Part shown: piece after piece, positions 1 to 8,377 of the stretch
How positions within the stretch are numbered: position 1 is the first letter of the stretch
Layout of the letters: each line of letters begins with the position of its first letter
DNA from: RUG13409 sp045546135
GTDB lineage: Bacteria; Bacillota; Clostridia; Peptostreptococcales; Anaerovoracaceae
Length of the DNA stretch: 64,000 nt
Assembly (NCBI GenBank): GCA_045546135.1
Contig: JAZQCD010000008.1
Span: 90,509 to 154,508, forward strand
Reading direction: 5' to 3'
Translations under genes and position numbers: made by a program
The notes under the pieces: model-generated
Database searches by the model: none
Told to the model about the DNA's origin: nothing
Seen by the model: the letters and a program-made list of their open reading frames with translations, nothing else

Positions 1-7
1 CTCCCGA

Positions 8-253
8 TTACTGTTCGTAAACGCCGGCCTTCTTTAAGAGAGCTTTTACTGTGTCTGTAGGCTGTGCTCCGTTTGCAAGCCACTTCTTGGCTTCGTCAAC
101 GTCGATCTTGATAGCTGCAGGTTCTGCAAGCGGATCATATGTTCCGAGTTCTGCGATTGCATATCCGTCTCTTGATGTTCTTGCATCAGCAACAACTACT
201 CTGTAGAAAGGTGCCTTTTTCTTGCCCATTCTCTTAAGTCTGATCTTTACCAT
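8..253 (-). CDS. rpsP: 30S ribosomal protein S16
   Basis: Small-subunit ribosomal protein S16, 81 residues, the normal length, needed for assembly of the 16S 5' domain. The N-terminus (MVKIRLKRMGKKKAPFYRVV) carries the basic S16 signature, followed by the conserved YDP of the LGTYDPLAEP stretch. The start is fixed by a GGAGG Shine-Dalgarno sequence 8 nt upstream. It is the third gene after ylxM and ffh, 81 bp from ffh. In Firmicutes rimM and trmD usually follow, which here would lie beyond the left window edge. Identification is secure. Confidence 0.97.
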   Translation of the reverse strand: MVKIRLKRMGKKKAPFYRVVVADARTSRDGYAIAELGTYDPLAEPAAIKIDVDEAKKWLANGAQPTDTVKALLKKAGVYEQ

Positions 254-334
254 TTTTATTTCCTCCTGAATATTTAAGTAAATGGTTTAACTGGTTTTAT
301 ATATACAGCCGCTTTTTTGGCCTGTATCCTTGAT

Positions 335-1672
335 TTAGAATCCCGGGAATCCTCTTCTTCCGAAGCCTCTTTTTCCTTTCATGGAATTCATCTGCTTCAT
401 CATTTTCTTGGATTCCTCATATTTTTTTATGAGCTGGTTTACCTGGGTGACGGTCACTCCGGCTCCTGCTGCTATCCTCTTTCTCCTGCTGGCATCAAGG
501 ATCCTGGGATCTTCTCTTTCCTTTTTTGTCATGGAGCAGATTATAGCTTCGTTCTTTATGAGTTCAAGTTCCGATTTATCAAGCTGCTCATCTGTAGCCT
601 GTCCGCCTCCCGGGAGCATCTCAAGGAACTTTCCTATGCCTCCCATATTTTTGAGCTGTCTCATCTGATCGAGAAGGTCGTCTAAGGTGAACTTGTTTTG
701 AGCAAGTCTTTTTTCAAGCTCTTTTGCCTTTTCTTCATCGGCAGCTTCTGAAACTTTTTCGATGAGCGAGAGCATATCTCCCATGCCAAGTATCCTGCCT
801 GCCATCCTGTCAGGGTGGAAAGGTTCTAAAGCTTCGAGCTTTTCTCCCATACCTGCAAAGAGTATGGGTTTGCCTGTTACAGACTTTACAGATAAGGCTG
901 CGCCGCCTCTTGTATCGCCGTCCAGCTTTGTCATTATGATGCCGTCTACGCCCATAGCATCATTGAATGCTGTTGCGGATGTTACGGCATCCTGTCCTGT
1001 CATGGCATCTACCACGAGGAGTATCTGGAAGGGTTTTACTTCCTTTTTGACTCTCCTGAGTTCATCCATGAGTTCTTCGTCAACATGGAGTCTTCCTGCT
1101 GTATCGACGATGAGTATGTTGTATCCTTTGATCTCAGCCTGCTTTTTTGCATCGACTGCTATCTTTGCAGGATCTTTGCACTCTCTGTCTGTATATACAG
1201 GAACGCCTACCTGCCCTCCGACTATCTCAAGCTGATCTATAGCTGCAGGCCTTTGAACGTCGCAGGCTGCGAGCATTGGTTTCTTTCCTTCTTTAAGAAG
1301 GTATGCTGCAAGTTTACCGGCAGTAGTCGTCTTACCTGTTCCCTGAAGACCAACAAGCATTATGGTAGTGAATCCAGATGAACTGTATGTAAGCTTGCCG
1401 GTAACGCCTCCAAGAAGGGCTACCATTTCGTCGTTGACGATCTTGACTACCTGCTGCCCCGGAGTAAGACTTTTTAAAACTTCTTCTCCGAGAGCTTTTT
1501 CTTTAACTTTAGCTACAAATTCTTTAACGACTTTGTAGTTGACGTCTGCTTCAAGAAGAGCAAGACGTATCTCTCTCATGGCATCGTCTATATCCTTCTC
1601 GGACAGAACGCCTTTGCCTCTTAACTTCTTAAAGGTATTGTTCAGTTTTTCGGATAAACTTTCAAAAGCCAT
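335..1672 (-). CDS. ffh: signal recognition particle protein Ffh
   Basis: SRP54-type GTPase that binds SRP RNA and signal peptides of nascent membrane and secreted proteins. The order is an N-terminal helical bundle (about 1-90), the G domain with P-loop GLQGTGKTTT (about 108-117), DTAGR (about 190) and TKLDGD (about 250), then a methionine-rich M domain (about 300-445) ending in a basic Gly/Met-rich tail. 445 residues is the usual length. The start codon directly follows the ylxM stop (TAAATG), so the two are translationally coupled. The Shine-Dalgarno (AGGTG) lies inside the end of ylxM. Confidence 0.98.
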   Translation of the reverse strand: MAFESLSEKLNNTFKKLRGKGVLSEKDIDDAMREIRLALLEADVNYKVVKEFVAKVKEKALGEEVLKSLTPGQQVVKIVNDEMVALLGGVTGKLTYSSSGFTTIMLVGLQGTGKTTTAGKLAAYLLKEGKKPMLAACDVQRPAAIDQLEIVGGQVGVPVYTDRECKDPAKIAVDAKKQAEIKGYNILIVDTAGRLHVDEELMDELRRVKKEVKPFQILLVVDAMTGQDAVTSATAFNDAMGVDGIIMTKLDGDTRGGAALSVKSVTGKPILFAGMGEKLEALEPFHPDRMAGRILGMGDMLSLIEKVSEAADEEKAKELEKRLAQNKFTLDDLLDQMRQLKNMGGIGKFLEMLPGGGQATDEQLDKSELELIKNEAIICSMTKKEREDPRILDASRRKRIAAGAGVTVTQVNQLIKKYEESKKMMKQMNSMKGKRGFGRRGFPGF

Positions 1673-1933
1673 TTATGCACCTAAGGTCTTTATGCCTATC
1701 TCATTCTTCCAACGTTCTACCAGGCCAAGCTTTTCTTCATATTTGTGAAGCGCTTTTTCGGACTTTTTGAGACCGTCGGATACTGCCTGTTTGGTCACAC
1801 CGAATCTGTCCGCAATTTCGGTAAGCGACAGATCTTCGTTGAAATACAGATCAACGAAAGTCTGCTGCCTTTCTGTAAGGAGCGGACCGTAAAAATCAAA
1901 TAATACACTTATTTCTAATGATTCTTCAAGCAT
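1673..1933 (-). CDS. ylxM: YlxM/p13-like DNA-binding protein, SRP-associated
   Basis: UPF0122 family, a sigma-70 region-4-like helix-turn-helix protein found next to ffh in Firmicutes and thought to modulate the SRP pathway. The HTH core reads LTEIADRFGVTKQAVSDGLK, preceded by the family hallmark LFDFYGPLLTERQ. I place the start at the internal ATG (MLEESLEI), giving 86 residues. The longer in-frame GTG start would add 14 residues that lie on a promoter and have no family counterpart. There is no clear Shine-Dalgarno, and the proximal promoter would begin transcripts only a few bases upstream, so a leaderless message is possible. Confidence 0.9.
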   Translation of the reverse strand: MLEESLEISVLFDFYGPLLTERQQTFVDLYFNEDLSLTEIADRFGVTKQAVSDGLKKSEKALHKYEEKLGLVERWKNEIGIKTLGA

Positions 1934-1942
1934 GACCGCAGA

Positions 1943-1971
1943 ATAGTAACATCTGATACGATATATGTCAA
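1943..1971 (-). promoter_or_regulatory. proximal sigma-70 promoter of ylxM-ffh-rpsP
   Basis: Reading leftward: -35 TTGACA (1971-1966), a 17-nt spacer, and -10 TACTAT (1948-1943) preceded by TG one base away (extended -10). The predicted start of transcription is about 1936, next to the ylxM ATG at 1933. The -35 is one arm of a 22-bp palindrome. Confidence 0.6.
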
Positions 1972-1987
1972 GCACTTTTACTTGACA
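1966..1987. repeat. palindromic operator candidate, copy 1
   Basis: TGTCAAG, an 8-nt spacer, CTTGACA. It is identical to copy 2 at 2029-2050 and overlaps the -35 of the proximal promoter. The two copies are 63 bp apart centre to centre, about six helical turns, as expected for a cooperatively bound operator pair. Confidence 0.55.
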
Positions 1988-2005
1988 GCGCTATTCACCT
2001 GCATC

Positions 2006-2034
2006 ATTTTACATCGGCAGAAAAAGAGTGTCAA
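2006..2034 (-). promoter_or_regulatory. distal sigma-70 promoter of ylxM-ffh-rpsP
   Basis: Near-consensus leftward promoter: TTGACA (2034-2029), exactly 17 nt, then TAAAAT (2011-2006). Predicted transcription start is near 1999, giving about 65 nt of leader before ylxM. The -35 is again the left arm of the repeated palindrome. Confidence 0.65.
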
Positions 2035-2050
2035 GCACTTTTACTTGACA
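2029..2050. repeat. palindromic operator candidate, copy 2
   Basis: Second identical 22-bp copy of the 7-8-7 palindrome, overlapping the -35 of the distal promoter. No binding protein is identifiable from the sequence. Confidence 0.55.
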
Positions 2051-2074
2051 CCTTGCTTTATATATCTCGATCAA

Positions 2075-2107
2075 GAAAAAAGTACTGCCAAGTATGCTTG
2101 GCAGTAC
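2075..2107 (-). terminator. intrinsic terminator of the cohesin/dockerin locus
   Basis: Perfect 11-bp stem (GTACTGCCAAG/CTTGGCAGTAC) with a 4-nt loop and a run of six T on the minus strand, 42 bp after the stop of the 1420-residue gene. Confidence 0.9.
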
Positions 2108-2148
2108 CCTTGGTCATCGATCATTCGATCTTGATCCTTGTTAGGTTG

Positions 2149-5100
2149 TCAGAATAGACCAATGTTTTTTGTCATATATCCTTTGTGGTCACCCTCAAAG
2201 ATCGCGAGGAAACTATATGGATCAGGATAATCAGCGCCCCATCCTATGCCTGTATTGATGTCGGCATTTACCTCTGCGCCGCTTCCAGCGTTATATACGC
2301 AATCATAGTATGAAGCTGTATTTGATATTTCTACCAGGTTTATTATGACCTTATCGTTTCCAAGAACGCTTTCGACGGACTCTTTGAGCACCTGAGCAGC
2401 AGAATACGAGCTGCCTCCGGTATACACAGGATAATCGATGATGATAGGATAGGAAATGTCTTCACCCAGTTCATCCATAGCAAGTTCAAGATATGAATTT
2501 GCAGCATCTTCATCATACCAGCCATTGACCTTATCATTAAGATCTGCTGTTTCGCTCTTAAGTTCGAGGTAATGCTTTACCATATCCTCATATTGCGTAC
2601 CCGCAGCAAATGCAAAGCCATTCGAATCAGAAACGCTTCCTGTCAGATGAGCGATCCCGGGATAAGAAAGCATGTTTCTCAGATTATCATTTTTCTTTTC
2701 TTCACCTCTATTCACAGCATTGTAAGCCGATTTATCCAAGGCATGTATCAGAGCTTTTCTGAAATTATTGTTGATAAGCGCTTTTCTGGCATCAGCGATC
2801 TGCTTTTCATTTTTTGGTGATGCAGCATCGCCGTTTTCAAGAGCAAAGGTCCCTCTGTTTACATTAAGACTTGCAAAATATGTCAAACTTCCACGTGAGT
2901 CATATGAAGCATATGTATCAAAAAGTCCTTTACTTTCAAGCATGTCTCCGAGGTTAAAATCATCAGAAAGATCAGCTGTTGAGAATCCGCCGCTAAAGAC
3001 ATTATCATACATCTGGTCTGCGCTGTATTGAGATTTCAAATACCATTCAGCAGTATCTATTTTCAGTCCGCTTGCATTGTAATAACCTGGATTTTTCTCA
3101 GCAACGACCTTACTGTCAGTCCACTCTGTCAGAATGAAGGGTCCTATATAGAGGATGGAAGATGTATCTCCGAATTGTCCGTAAAGATATGTATCAGCAT
3201 AATTGTCGAGTCCGCTTCCGAAGACTCCGCCCTTTGATTCATAAAACGCTCTTGAAAGCGGAGTATTGTCACTATATGTAAGCAAATACAAGAAACCATC
3301 ATACGGAGAATCCAGTGTCAGACGCAGCGTATATTTATCAACGGCAATGCAGCCTACTTCATCAAAGGATGCATTTCCGTCGATATACGCTCCGGAACCC
3401 TTTATGATGCCGGCTAAACTGGTCCTATAACCATTAACGTCAAAGTTATGCTGCATACCTGCCACGAAATCATCGGCAGTGAGTTCTGCATAAGCTTCCT
3501 TTTCTGAAGTATACCAATACACACCCTCTCTTAGGTGGAAGGTATATTCAGTTCCGTCAGCAGATACTTCAAATGAGCTTGCAAGACCCGGCGCGATCAC
3601 ATCATCGGTATCTACAGTAAGAAGACCTTCTGTAATATTTCTGTAAATCGATTTTTCATCTTCGCTATAAGCAAGCTGTGTATCTGAAGAACTAAGAGTT
3701 GTATCAACAGCTTCTTTATATGCTCTGCTTATAATGTGGCCCTTAGAAATAAGATAACTTTCCGGGTCGTAGGCAGTTCCGTTTCTTAATGCATCAGAAT
3801 ATAAAGCTTTAAGTTCAGCCTGTTCTTCGTTGCTTAAAGGAGAAGAAGAAAGGACTGCGTTTCTGAGACTGTAGCCTTCAGATCCCCAGTTTTTATCAGA
3901 CTGTGTTCCGTAAGCAATGCTTGTTACATAATATGATCCTACAGTACCTGTCATCGGAAGAATAACAGCTGAATCAAGGAGTTCTGCTTCTGCCTGAGCA
4001 AATAAGAGGAGTTTTTCGTTACGATCTTCTGCAGCTTTTGCCTGGTCCACATAGTCTTGGAAGCTTCCGAGTACCAGCTCATAAGCTTCAGCATCATCGT
4101 AGCGTCCTGATTCATCCTCAAGGCAATGTATGTTGCTGTTTATAAGGTCATCGTTACCGAATTCGATATCAAGAGCGTCCCATTGCTCCCTGGTTCCGTC
4201 AAAATATACGTCGCTTAAGCTTTCACAGTCATCGAATGCGGATGAATCTACCGATCGTACCGTTGAAGGGATGGTAACAGTAGTAAGTGAACTGCAGCCT
4301 GCAAAGGCCTGGCTGGGAATACCGGTGACGGTTCCCGGGATTACTACTTCTTCGACGCTGGTGATACCCAGGAATCCGCCTTCGATTATTCCCGTTACAG
4401 GACATCCCATATAGCTTGAGGGGATATTGAGGATCGTTTCTCCTTTGGCGTCTGGACCTGCTTTGACGCTAAACTGTGTAGCCGTTATCCCATTGACGAT
4501 TGCATCGCCGTCAAAGGCTAAGGCCGAAAACTCATCGGACTTAGGAACTTTATGATATTCTCCTGTATTAACTGCTACGAATTCATATATCTTTTTTAAA
4601 GAAGACAGGTCATAAAGACTTGTCATCCCCTTTATATGTGCCTTGAGCTTCGTGGAATCAGCATTAGAGACTTTTCCGTCAAAGTTCACATCTGCTGCAA
4701 ATTGAGCTTCAAGGCTGAGAGGCGTCATTCCCTTTACAAAAGCTTTTGTCTTTGTGGAATCCGCATTGGTAAGTTTTCCGTCAAAGTTTGCGTCTCCTAT
4801 CATCACTGCGATGACTTCAGAGATAGACGAAGGCACATTGAAACTGTATGAACCGTCGCCGTTACCTATTCTTTCTACATTCACATAATCACCATCTTTC
4901 AGATAACCTATCTTGAGGACAGGTATTATGTCAGATGTGATCACATTTCCGTTTACGATATAGTCGTTTTCAGTAATGCCGTATGGAGTAACTGTTACAT
5001 CAGAAACAGGAACTGCTGTTATTTCCACCTTGAATGTTACTGCTACGAATCCGCTTATACTTTCTACACTTGATGCTTCTTGGCCATTCAATGTTGCATA

Positions 5101-6411
5101 AGGAGCACTGTCAGGTGAGAAAACGTATCCTTCCTGAGCTATGAATACAAAGGTAATATAATAATCCTTCTCAGGAGAAAACTTCTCATTATCAGGAGCA
5201 AGCTCCAAGTTGCTCATAGGTTCCTGATCCGGCGCGGAATTATCATAAAATATATTTGCAAAGATAGGAGCTACTCCTTCACCGTAGCTTTGCAGGTTTT
5301 CCACGAACAGATTGGATGCTTCTACAGGAGTCATATCCGTTGTCCAGGCGAGGCCTTTCTCCAGCACCTCTATCTCGATCTCATCGATATAGGTGGGAGG
5401 AATGACTGTGATAACAGCGCTTGCTTTTTTTGTCGGGTCTCCCATGGCTGTGGCTGTCACAGTAAGAGTATCGGCTGTTTCATATTGACTGACAAAAAGG
5501 TAACCGCTGTCGCTGATATTGGTATCTTTGTTGTTATTACCTGTAAGGGTCCAATAAACTTCCTGTGTATCATTTCCTGTAACAGTCACCTCAAAATATA
5601 CGCTTTGTCCTGCATTGATTGTTGCGCTTTCAGGAGATATTGAAACACTTGTGGTGTATACATCCTCATCGATCAAAGACACATAGCAATCACCTACAGC
5701 ATTCTCATTGAACATGGACTTTGCGAAAACTACCACATATTCAGCAGGTTCGTTTTCAGCTATAATAAGGATCCCTGTATCGTTATCTATGTATGTTTCG
5801 TTGCTTTCGTTGTTTTCTATGAACCAATCGACTTCGTCATAAGTTCCGGTCACGTCAGCTGTAAAACTGTAGAACGTGCCCCTCTTGAGCACCTTGGTAG
5901 CGGGTATGACTTCAACAGAGGATACATAATCCTGATCATCGTCTACATAGATTCTTGTAGCCATGAAAATGAGAACCTCTTCATTGTTTTCGATCACCTG
6001 AACATCATCAGGTGTTTGACCGCCAAATGTTGCAGAAAGTTCTTCTACAGGAGCTACTTCATATGGTGCCTCTACAGCGATCTCAAAAGTAAGAAAGTAT
6101 TCGCTTTGAGGATCGATATATGAATCTCCTTCACTATACAGATCACGGTATACTTCTACTCCATCCTTGATCTCAGTACTTGCAAGGGATATTCTGTATC
6201 GTCCCATCCATTCCTGCCAATCGAGCTCGTATGCTTCATCTGCAAGAGTGATAGCTTCTGAAATGGTGAAATCACTGTGAAGAGCGAAGGCTTTCCAATC
6301 AAAACCAACATCGACAGAAGTGACCGTTTCGTCTGCATATACTGTCTTTGCATAAGGTATGCCGCAGAAAACAAGAACTGCAGCAAGCAAAATGCTCAAT
6401 ATCTTTTTCAT
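2149..6411 (-). CDS. secreted Ig/dockerin/LRR protein with C-terminal OppA-like peptide-binding domain
   Basis: 1420 residues, exported by an N-terminal signal peptide (about 1-27, cleavage near VYADE). Domains in order, approximate: a repeat unit (30-150); two Ig-like Big_2-type domains (160-340, for example VTVTGNDTQEVYWTL); a second copy of the first unit (340-465); a type I dockerin (about 536-600) with two calcium loops, GDANFDGKLTNADS and ADVNFDGKVSNADS; a BspA-type leucine-rich-repeat block (about 615-760); and a full SBP_bac_5 solute-binding domain (about 775-1420). The last part is closely paralogous to the window's OppA (43592-45688), sharing YTFHLREGVYWYTSE-like, DDFVAGMQH and GYMTK-IGLF motifs. 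There is no lipobox, transmembrane helix or LPXTG, so retention probably depends on the dockerin. GGAGG lies 11 nt before the start. It is the last gene of a three-gene operon. Function is inferred as surface-docked peptide capture; the ligand is unknown. Confidence 0.85.
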   Translation of the reverse strand: MKKILSILLAAVLVFCGIPYAKTVYADETVTSVDVGFDWKAFALHSDFTISEAITLADEAYELDWQEWMGRYRISLASTEIKDGVEVYRDLYSEGDSYIDPQSEYFLTFEIAVEAPYEVAPVEELSATFGGQTPDDVQVIENNEEVLIFMATRIYVDDDQDYVSSVEVIPATKVLKRGTFYSFTADVTGTYDEVDWFIENNESNETYIDNDTGILIIAENEPAEYVVVFAKSMFNENAVGDCYVSLIDEDVYTTSVSISPESATINAGQSVYFEVTVTGNDTQEVYWTLTGNNNKDTNISDSGYLFVSQYETADTLTVTATAMGDPTKKASAVITVIPPTYIDEIEIEVLEKGLAWTTDMTPVEASNLFVENLQSYGEGVAPIFANIFYDNSAPDQEPMSNLELAPDNEKFSPEKDYYITFVFIAQEGYVFSPDSAPYATLNGQEASSVESISGFVAVTFKVEITAVPVSDVTVTPYGITENDYIVNGNVITSDIIPVLKIGYLKDGDYVNVERIGNGDGSYSFNVPSSISEVIAVMIGDANFDGKLTNADSTKTKAFVKGMTPLSLEAQFAADVNFDGKVSNADSTKLKAHIKGMTSLYDLSSLKKIYEFVAVNTGEYHKVPKSDEFSALAFDGDAIVNGITATQFSVKAGPDAKGETILNIPSSYMGCPVTGIIEGGFLGITSVEEVVIPGTVTGIPSQAFAGCSSLTTVTIPSTVRSVDSSAFDDCESLSDVYFDGTREQWDALDIEFGNDDLINSNIHCLEDESGRYDDAEAYELVLGSFQDYVDQAKAAEDRNEKLLLFAQAEAELLDSAVILPMTGTVGSYYVTSIAYGTQSDKNWGSEGYSLRNAVLSSSPLSNEEQAELKALYSDALRNGTAYDPESYLISKGHIISRAYKEAVDTTLSSSDTQLAYSEDEKSIYRNITEGLLTVDTDDVIAPGLASSFEVSADGTEYTFHLREGVYWYTSEKEAYAELTADDFVAGMQHNFDVNGYRTSLAGIIKGSGAYIDGNASFDEVGCIAVDKYTLRLTLDSPYDGFLYLLTYSDNTPLSRAFYESKGGVFGSGLDNYADTYLYGQFGDTSSILYIGPFILTEWTDSKVVAEKNPGYYNASGLKIDTAEWYLKSQYSADQMYDNVFSGGFSTADLSDDFNLGDMLESKGLFDTYASYDSRGSLTYFASLNVNRGTFALENGDAASPKNEKQIADARKALINNNFRKALIHALDKSAYNAVNRGEEKKNDNLRNMLSYPGIAHLTGSVSDSNGFAFAAGTQYEDMVKHYLELKSETADLNDKVNGWYDEDAANSYLELAMDELGEDISYPIIIDYPVYTGGSSYSAAQVLKESVESVLGNDKVIINLVEISNTASYYDCVYNAGSGAEVNADINTGIGWGADYPDPYSFLAIFEGDHKGYMTKNIGLF

Positions 6412-6445
6412 ACTGTGTTTATCCTCCTTCTTTAATTTATGCTAT

Positions 6446-8311
6446 TTATTTTTTCCCAAATATATCATCAAGAGTCGGTTTTTTCTTATCTTCTGAAGAT
6501 GTTTCGGTCATCTCTTCAGGGACTTCTTTCGTATCTTCAGTCTTAGATCCCTGTTCATCAGGTATTTCTTTTGCGGGGACTTCTTCCTTTTTATCTTTCT
6601 TCTTTTCTTTCTTTTTGCTCTTCTCTTTTACCTGCGAATCGCCGCCAAGTTCCTTTCTAAGGACCTTGATCTGCCTTCTTCTCTTTCCTGCAAGTATCAT
6701 GAAGATGAGGAGAAGAAGCATGACCAAACCTTCTATGATGTATCTCAGGATTGCAGGCATCCTCAGTTCGTCTTTTTCAGGATGTGAATCAAGATTTGCA
6801 AGAGCCAGCATGTTAAGATCAGAAGTTGTTGCTTTGACTGTACGCTCGTTCATATCGACCGATACCGTAAGCTCAGACCTCTTTCCAGAATCATCTATGC
6901 TGTATATGGCAAGATTCCTTCCAAATCCATCAGGTATAGGGAAAGTGATCTCTACATTTCCTTTTTGTTCTACCTTGTCGCCGTCATTGTTTACAGCCTT
7001 TATCTCATAAAGATCATATGCCGAAGAAACAGAACCCATTCCATGATCCTTTATCTCGGCAGTGTCCTTGTTTTTACCGTTTACCACTCTATCGTAAAGG
7101 GCTATGAAATATTCTTTGATCTCATCAAAATATTTTTCGAAGCCCTTTTTGACTTCCTTTTCTTCAGGCCTTACGCTGCTGAGCGGATTCACTTTGACAG
7201 TACTTCCTAAAGGGAACACATCTTCTTCTGTCTCAAGATAGATATGTGTAGTCTCATCCGTAAATGAACATGGAGAGATTATGGTACCTGCAGCGCCGCA
7301 TCTTGTGCAGACTGCTTCAAAAAGGCCTGTTGAATATATGGTTGCTTTGCTTATCTCATTTCCTTCTGAAAAATCGTGCCCAAGAGGAAGAGACTTTTGT
7401 CTTTCCACATGACCGCAGACTGTGCATTCATGCTCTCTTTCGCCTTTTTCAGTACATGTAGCCTGAACTATGGTATACCAATCTCCGTAGCTGTGAGGAG
7501 CAAAAGGAGTCGAAATTGAAACAGACTGTCCGCAGACTGTGCATGTTCCTTTAGCTTCGCCATGCTCAGTACATGTAGCTTCTTTTATGACTTCTCTGTC
7601 GTCTCCTAAGGTATGACCGAGAGGATCAACCGTCCTTGCCTGAGAACTGCCGCAAACAGAGCATGTCCTTACCTGCTCTCCTTTTTCTGTGCAGCTGGCT
7701 TCCTTTGTAGTCTGCCAGTCGCTGTAGCTGTGTCCTTTAGCATCTATGTAGCTTTGCTGCCTTGTTCCGCATATGGTGCATATCCTCTCCTGCTGACCTA
7801 TCTCAGTACAGGTGGCTTCACTGATAGTCTTCCATGATCCCCAGGAATGGTTGCATCCTACAGTTATTATGGAATTTGCATATACAGTTTCTCCGTCAGA
7901 TCCCACCTTGACTCCGAAATTGACTGAACTGTCTCCAAGAGGCGCATCATTTTTGATCCTTAATGTAATGCAGAATATCTCTCCGTTAGGTTTTGATGCA
8001 GGAGAGATAAGAACTGCGCCGCTTCCTGTGACAGGGTCGAAGGGTTTCATCGTGTCACCCTCAAGTTCCTGATTATTTGCTACAGTCCAGTCATAGCTCA
8101 CATACTCAAATACAGAGCTGTCATATCCTACAGTAACGCCAAGCCCCTTGACAGTCTCAGTAGTCGAGAGATTGACATATACAGTTACAGTATCACCCTT
8201 TTTGGCATTGACTTGACTCGCCCAAGCAGATGCGCTTGATGTAGCAAATACTGCAGGCATCGATGCCGCTATGATGATAAGACATAGGACTAAACAAATT
8301 AACTTTTTCAT
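6446..8311 (-). CDS. membrane-anchored cohesin-domain protein with CxxC repeats
   Basis: 621 residues. Signal peptide (about 1-23); a cohesin-like beta-sandwich (about 25-150) with the typical opening KKGDTVTVYVNLS, LGVTVGYDSSVFEYVS and late NGEIFCITLRI; four to five tandem cysteine-rich units (about 152-350) of the form EATCTExGxxxRxCxxCG with GHSY/GH linkers; an extracellular beta-rich segment (about 370-510); one transmembrane helix (about 520-542); and a 79-residue cytoplasmic tail (543-621) rich in Lys and Glu. The stop-transfer KRRRQ after the helix sets the topology. It lies between two dockerin genes (66 bp and 34 bp gaps), so it looks like a small cell-bound scaffoldin. The cohesin call rests on fold-type features; partners are inferred from context. 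Confidence 0.75.
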   Translation of the reverse strand: MKKLICLVLCLIIIAASMPAVFATSSASAWASQVNAKKGDTVTVYVNLSTTETVKGLGVTVGYDSSVFEYVSYDWTVANNQELEGDTMKPFDPVTGSGAVLISPASKPNGEIFCITLRIKNDAPLGDSSVNFGVKVGSDGETVYANSIITVGCNHSWGSWKTISEATCTEIGQQERICTICGTRQQSYIDAKGHSYSDWQTTKEASCTEKGEQVRTCSVCGSSQARTVDPLGHTLGDDREVIKEATCTEHGEAKGTCTVCGQSVSISTPFAPHSYGDWYTIVQATCTEKGEREHECTVCGHVERQKSLPLGHDFSEGNEISKATIYSTGLFEAVCTRCGAAGTIISPCSFTDETTHIYLETEEDVFPLGSTVKVNPLSSVRPEEKEVKKGFEKYFDEIKEYFIALYDRVVNGKNKDTAEIKDHGMGSVSSAYDLYEIKAVNNDGDKVEQKGNVEITFPIPDGFGRNLAIYSIDDSGKRSELTVSVDMNERTVKATTSDLNMLALANLDSHPEKDELRMPAILRYIIEGLVMLLLLIFMILAGKRRRQIKVLRKELGGDSQVKEKSKKKEKKKDKKEEVPAKEIPDEQGSKTEDTKEVPEEMTETSSEDKKKPTLDDIFGKK

Positions 8312-8377
8312 AGATCTCCTCTTTGGCCTTTTTGTATATATTAGGCCGGTTTTTATATAATTATGTATTTTGATATT

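Noticed and set aside
254..334. Hairpin (ATACAG...CTGTAT) between ffh and rpsP as a terminator
   Set aside because: Bulged stem and no T tract; the order ylxM-ffh-rpsP is a conserved operon.
6348..7010. 220-residue plus-strand frame opposite the cohesin gene
   Set aside because: Low-complexity Ser/Phe sequence, antisense to Lys/Glu-rich coding DNA; not a gene.
8322..8352. Terminator between the LRR-dockerin and cohesin genes
   Set aside because: GGCCT/AGGCC can pair, but there is no T tract on the coding strand; it sits just before the cohesin ribosome-binding site, so the genes are treated as one operon.
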